Assembly: GCF_037658235.1 (NCBI RefSeq) | Contig: NZ_JBBJLN010000007.1 | Span: 1 to 64,000 of the forward strand | DNA from: Yunchengibacter salinarum | GTDB lineage: Bacteria > Pseudomonadota > Alphaproteobacteria > Sphingomonadales > Kordiimonadaceae | Direction: 5' to 3' | DNA: 64,000 nucleotides | Shown: piece after piece, positions 60,469-64,000 of the stretch | Numbering within the stretch: position 1 is the first letter of the stretch | Layout of the letters: each line of letters starts with the position of its first letter | Program-made: the position numbers and the translations under genes | The notes under the pieces: generated by a model | What the model was told of the DNA's origin: nothing | Databases searched by the model: none | Seen by the model: the letters and a program-made list of their open reading frames with translations, nothing else

Positions 60469-61374
60469 TCACTCCGCCTTTATGGTGTTGACCACATTGC
60501 CGCTTTTGGCCGCCGCGCCCTGCTCGTCCAGATCCTCCCGCGTTTGGGCCAGCGACAGGGGCCCCTCGATGGCCGCATTCACATCGTCGATCCCGGCGTG
60601 CTCGGCATCCGGGTCGCGGGCGATCAGATAGCGCAGGGACAGGCGCGGATGGTCGCTTCGATCCGGCTGCGTGCCGTGCAGCACGCAACTGTGCCACAGC
60701 CCCACGGTCCCCGCCGGGCCGGTCAGGCGCTCATAGCGGGTTTTCATGGTGCGGCCATGCCCGTCGCCATAGGTGACCACATCGCCGTCACCCGCCGTCA
60801 GCTCATGGGGAAAGGTGGTGGCCCCGAACCGATGGCTGCCCGGCAGCAGAAACAGCGGCGCGTCGGCCACGCCCACATCATGCAGATAAACATACAGCGT
60901 AACGAAATCCGCTTCCCGGTTACGCCAATCGATAATGTCCTGATGCAGGTCAATGCCCCAGAAATAGGTTACGTCGCGGTATTGAGGCCGCACATAAGGC
61001 CCCAGATTATTGACGAAATTCCCCCGGATGCGCCGCTTCAGCCAATCGGGAATCCTGGCTTCCGGCACACCCATCACCACTTTCCTGTCCAGAATGCGAT
61101 AGCCCGGCCCCAAAAGCGCGCCAAGCCCGTCCACGAGGGCCGGATTGTTCTCCACGAAATCCAGGCCGTCCCCGTGCCGTTCCAGCAGATTGCGGCCGGG
61201 CCGCGGGTTCACGCCGCGATATTCGGGGTTGGCATCGAACTCGGCCTCATCCAGAAACAGCCCTTCCCCGTCGGGCCGCCCGGCCCGCAACTGATCCAGC
61301 AACGCCGCACAGGCGGCCTTGTCCAGCACATCCCCGAACAGGGTTCTACCATGGGCGGAAAAAGATGGGATCAC
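60469..61374 (-). CDS. Phytanoyl-CoA dioxygenase-family (PhyH) oxygenase 2
   Basis: A 301-residue Fe(II)/2-oxoglutarate oxygenase. FWGIDLHQDIIDWRNREADF holds H-x-D, LFLLPGSHRFG and WHSCVLHGTQPDRSDHPRLS hold the distal His and Arg. The protein starts at a GTG at 61374 behind AGGAGA; sequence upstream in frame is not family-like. It lies between pseI and pseH, so it may oxidise a pseudaminic-acid intermediate or the finished sugar. Confidence 0.8.
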   Translation of the reverse strand: MIPSFSAHGRTLFGDVLDKAACAALLDQLRAGRPDGEGLFLDEAEFDANPEYRGVNPRPGRNLLERHGDGLDFVENNPALVDGLGALLGPGYRILDRKVVMGVPEARIPDWLKRRIRGNFVNNLGPYVRPQYRDVTYFWGIDLHQDIIDWRNREADFVTLYVYLHDVGVADAPLFLLPGSHRFGATTFPHELTAGDGDVVTYGDGHGRTMKTRYERLTGPAGTVGLWHSCVLHGTQPDRSDHPRLSLRYLIARDPDAEHAGIDDVNAAIEGPLSLAQTREDLDEQGAAAKSGNVVNTIKAE

Positions 61375-61421
61375 GCATTCTCTCCTGCTGATGCGGTCAA
61401 TAGCGGCCACTCTATCCACCA

Positions 61422-61438
61422 AGCATGGATCAGGCCAA
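61422..61438 (-). promoter_or_regulatory. Sigma-54 promoter of the PhyH2-pseH operon
   Basis: On the minus strand TTGGCCTGATCCATGCT, with CC at 61435-61436 and GC at 61423-61424 on the plus strand. It lies about 50 bases ahead of the GTG. Confidence 0.75.
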
Positions 61439-61510
61439 GGTGCGATCCCGCCGCACCCCACACGCCGAAAACACCGACGGTTCAGCCCGTGCCACCCCGG
61501 TGCGTCGGGT

Positions 61511-62599
61511 CTATTTCGGCTGCATGGGGGCTGCATCATAATCCGCTTCCCATGCTTCCCAATCATTCAGATGCTCGGCCTTCAATGGCGTGCCGCGCGG
61601 CACGGCGCGCCTGAAGGTACAGCCCGTCACCCGATCCAGATAGCGTGGATGCAGGCCCGCCGCCGGACGCACGGAGCGTACATTGTCCGGCCCCACCCTG
61701 TCGCCCGCCTGCACATCCGCCGTCACATACAGCGACCGGCGGAAACGGCGGGTATCGGCCTCGGCGGCGGTGGGGCCGATGGCCGCGTCCCGGCAGGCGC
61801 GGTGCAGGGCGCGGCTGTCCGCCACCAGACAGCGCAATTCTTCCGGCGTCAGAGAAAAGGCATCGTCCGACCCGCTGCCGTCGCGGCCTAGGCACACATG
61901 CTTTTCGATCAGCGCCGCCCCAAGCGCCACCGCCGCGGCAGGCACGGCCCCGCCCCGGCTGTGATCGGAAAGCCCCACAAGGCAGCCATAACGCGCCCTG
62001 AGCGCGGCAATGGCGCCGAGCCGGGCATCCGCCACATCCGCCGGATAGCTGCTGACACAGTGAAGCAGCATGAAGGGCGGATCGCCGGCACCCTTAAGGG
62101 CGTTCACGGCCTCGTCTATCTCGTCCGGTGTGGCCATGCCGGTGGACAGGATCATGGGCTTGCCAAGCCCCGCCACCTTGCGGATCAGGGGGATATCCAC
62201 CAGTTCCGGCGACGCGATCTTGTAGGCGGGGCAATCCAGGCTTTCCAGCAGCTCCACGGCGCTGACATCAAAAGGCGCGCTGAACGGCATGATCCCCCGC
62301 GCCCGCGCATGGGCGAACAGGTCCGGGTGCCAGGCAAACGGCGTATGGGCCTTTTCATACAGGTCATACAGCCGCGCGCCTTCCCACAGGGCATTGCCGA
62401 CGCGAAAATCCGGCCCATCCGCATCCAGCGTGATGGTATCCGGTTCATAGGTCTGGAACTTGATGGCATCCGCCCCGGCTTCGGCGGCCATGTCAATGAT
62501 CGCCCTGGCACGGTCCAGCGATCCACCATGATTGCCGGACATTTCCGCCACGATGAAAGGCCGGGTATCCGATGACAGTGTATGACCAGCAAGTTTCAT
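61511..62599 (-). CDS. pseI: PseI, pseudaminic acid synthase (NeuB family)
   Basis: A 362-residue protein. FIVAEMSGNHGGSLDRARAI, DAIKFQTYEPDTITLDADGP and ILSTGMATPDEIDEAVNALK are NeuB/PseI signatures; the C-terminal SAF domain covers LYVTADVQAGDRVGPDNVRS. It condenses phosphoenolpyruvate with 6-deoxy-AltdiNAc. MSGNHGG is more like PseI than NeuB. It lies upstream of the PhyH2-pseH unit, which has its own promoter. The ATG at 62599 has a weak ribosome binding site. Confidence 0.9.
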   Translation of the reverse strand: MKLAGHTLSSDTRPFIVAEMSGNHGGSLDRARAIIDMAAEAGADAIKFQTYEPDTITLDADGPDFRVGNALWEGARLYDLYEKAHTPFAWHPDLFAHARARGIMPFSAPFDVSAVELLESLDCPAYKIASPELVDIPLIRKVAGLGKPMILSTGMATPDEIDEAVNALKGAGDPPFMLLHCVSSYPADVADARLGAIAALRARYGCLVGLSDHSRGGAVPAAAVALGAALIEKHVCLGRDGSGSDDAFSLTPEELRCLVADSRALHRACRDAAIGPTAAEADTRRFRRSLYVTADVQAGDRVGPDNVRSVRPAAGLHPRYLDRVTGCTFRRAVPRGTPLKAEHLNDWEAWEADYDAAPMQPK

Positions 62600-62713
62600 C
62601 ACATTCCATCCGTTGCGCCCCGCCTTTCGGGCCGACTGTCCAGTGCACAATCTGGCAGGATTTCCATCGCTAGAAAAGAGGGCGACGAAACCGGCCAAAC
62701 CGGTCATGGCGTC

Positions 62714-62743
62714 ACGGGGGGCTTTCCACCCCCGTTCTTCTTC
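62714..62743 (+). terminator. Hairpin ahead of alkaline phosphatase
   Basis: ACGGGGG (62714-62720) pairs with CCCCCGT (62729-62735), followed by TCTTCTTC. No plus-strand gene precedes it, so it may be a leader attenuator or a bidirectional barrier. Confidence 0.35.
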
Positions 62744-62786
62744 ATTAGATTGGCCACACAACATCATCACCGAACAGGGCCGCCAC

Positions 62787-64000
62787 ATGAAAAAACTTCT
62801 GCACCCCGCCGTCATCGCCTGTCTCGCCCTTGGGGGCATGACCGGCCTTCATGCACAGGATACATCCGCCGCCTTCACGGCACCGGATCGCACCACGCAG
62901 GACTGGATGAGCGCGGGCAAGGCCGCCATTTCAGCGCGTCTTGAACAGGCCCCCAATACGGGCCGGGCGAAGAATGTCATTCTGTTCATCGGTGACGGCA
63001 TGGGGGTATCGACGCTGACGGCAGGCCGCATTTTCGCCGCTCAGCAACAGGGCAAAAGCGGGGAGGAAACAGCCCTTTCCTTCGAGCGCTTCCCCTATAG
63101 CGCCCTCGTCAAAACCTATAATGTGGATGCCCAGGTGGCGGATTCAGCGGGCACTGCCTCTGCCATGAACACCGGCGCCAAAACCCGCATCGGCGTGATC
63201 AATTCGGCGCCCCATGTGGCGCAGGGCACTTGCCCGGAAGCGGACGATGCCTGGTTGACCCCGCTGGCCGCCACCGCCGAGCGCCGGGGCATGAAAACCG
63301 GCATTGTCAGCACCGCGCGCCTGACCCACGCCACCCCCGCCGGGGTTTATGCCCACAGCACCAATCGGGACTGGGAAAATGACAGCGACATGCCCGATGC
63401 CATACGCGAAGCGGGCTGCCGTGACATCGCCCAGCAAATTCTGAATGATCTGGGCGGAAACGGCCTGGATGTGGCGCTGGGCGGCGGCTATCGGAATTTC
63501 GTGCCCTCAAAGGTGGAAGGCGGGCGCCGCACGGATGGCCGCGACCTGACCAAGGAATGGCAGCAGCGGGACGGGGCCGCTTTCGTGCGCGACGCCGGGG
63601 GGCTGGAACAGGCCGTGGCTGAAGGGCGCGCCCCGCTTCTCGGCCTGTTCAGCGACAGCCACATGGCCTATGAAACCGACCGGGGCGATGACCAGCCCAG
63701 CCTGGCCAGCATGACCCGCGCCGCCATCACCACGCTGCAAAAGGAAGACGGCGGCTTTTACCTGATGGTGGAAGCCGCGCGGATCGACCACGCGCACCAT
63801 GGCGGCAATGCCCACCGGGCGCTGGACGATACCCGCGCCCTGTCGGAAGCGGTCGCAACCGCGCTGGACATGGTGGATGTGGACAACACCCTGATCCTGG
63901 TAACGGCGGACCACAGCCACACCTTCACCATGGCGGGCTATCCGCGCCGAGGGAACCCCATCACCGGCCTGGTGGTGCCCCCGCATGGCGAGAGCCCCAC
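62787..64000 (+). CDS. phoA: Alkaline phosphatase (PhoA family), truncated by window end
   Basis: At least 404 residues; the gene runs off the window. A signal peptide MKKLLHPAVIACLALGGMTG and then LHAQD points to export. NVILFIGDGMGVSTLTAGR binds the metal pair, ADSAGTASAMNTGAKT holds the catalytic Ser, and VEAARIDHAHHGGNAHRALD plus VTADHSHTF the other metal ligands. It releases phosphate from organic phosphates in the periplasm. CAGGG precedes the ATG. No Pho box could be assigned. Confidence 0.9.
   Translation, partial: MKKLLHPAVIACLALGGMTGLHAQDTSAAFTAPDRTTQDWMSAGKAAISARLEQAPNTGRAKNVILFIGDGMGVSTLTAGRIFAAQQQGKSGEETALSFERFPYSALVKTYNVDAQVADSAGTASAMNTGAKTRIGVINSAPHVAQGTCPEADDAWLTPLAATAERRGMKTGIVSTARLTHATPAGVYAHSTNRDWENDSDMPDAIREAGCRDIAQQILNDLGGNGLDVALGGGYRNFVPSKVEGGRRTDGRDLTKEWQQRDGAAFVRDAGGLEQAVAEGRAPLLGLFSDSHMAYETDRGDDQPSLASMTRAAITTLQKEDGGFYLMVEAARIDHAHHGGNAHRALDDTRALSEAVATALDMVDVDNTLILVTADHSHTFTMAGYPRRGNPITGLVVPPHGESP

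Noticed and set aside
62640..62690. A Pho box ahead of alkaline phosphatase
   Set aside because: CTGTCCAGTGC and TCTGGCA are only loosely like a direct repeat of CTGTCAT; not convincing.
1..64000. CRISPR arrays, tRNA and rRNA genes
   Set aside because: No regularly spaced repeats or recognisable tRNA/rRNA sequence was seen on reading the window; a dedicated scan was not possible.

Overview
The window is GC-rich chromosomal DNA from a flagellated alphaproteobacterium. The evidence is the gene set fliX, flbT, flaF, a FlmG-like flagellin modification protein and a one-cysteine DksA, plus sigma-54-type promoters (GG-N10-GC) ahead of flagellar genes. This Caulobacter-like flagellar hierarchy would fit Rhodospirillales, Kordiimonadales or related orders; the species cannot be named from the sequence. 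Identifications rest on reading translated sequence and motifs, with no database search.

Layout. 1-157: end of an IS256-family element that has cut off the 3' end of an Lrp/AsnC regulator. 630-3420 (minus): a bufferin-type RiPP operon (bufA precursor, bufB MNIO enzyme, bufC partner, doxX) with a cluster of hairpins between bufA and bufB. 3625-4311: a cyclase-family hydrolase. 4308-13074 (minus): a flagellar motor/switch run (fliL, fliM, DUF6468-like, motE-like, cheZ-like, two MotB/OmpA-like proteins, a large TPR protein). 13286-16825 (plus): flgF-flgG-flgA-flgH. Then dksA, and divergent fliX / flgI-flgJ-flgN plus an unknown gene. 21368: first flagellin. 22318-47416: a roughly 25 kb sugar/surface-modification island (pseB-pseC, a dehydrogenase-formyltransferase-aminotransferase triad, glycosyltransferases, two methyltransferases, two asparagine-synthase-like amidotransferases, PhyH oxygenase, FemAB-like acyltransferase, two sulfotransferases, a PIG-L deacetylase, and CDP-glycerol polymer genes). 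47477-55045: flmG-like gene, flbT, flaF, three more flagellins, flaG. 55245-62599: moxR/VWA pair, a histone-deacetylase-like hydrolase, GNATs, a TonB-C-like protein, then pseH, a second PhyH and pseI. 62787-end: alkaline phosphatase, cut by the window end.

How it works together. Pseudaminic-acid-type genes lie on both sides of the flagellins (pseB/pseC and pseH/pseI), and the FlmG-like protein is the likely flagellin transferase. The clearest signal beyond individual genes is regulatory. Near-consensus sigma-54 promoters with exact GG-N10-GC spacing sit ahead of flgF, flgI, flaF, all four flagellins and the flmG-like gene. They also sit ahead of at least six sugar-island transcription units (the formyl-sugar triad, asnB1, the epimerase operon, the phyH operon, a sulfotransferase, the PIG-L operon) and the pseH operon. 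This suggests that much of the glycan machinery is a late class of the flagellar programme.

Other items of note: hairpins with A-rich loops in every flagellin 5' leader (candidate FlbT targets); a small free-standing protein whose sequence recurs as the C-terminus of a glycosyltransferase; a formyltransferase in the position where an acetyltransferase would be expected; and a MotB-like paralogue without the ion-binding Asp.
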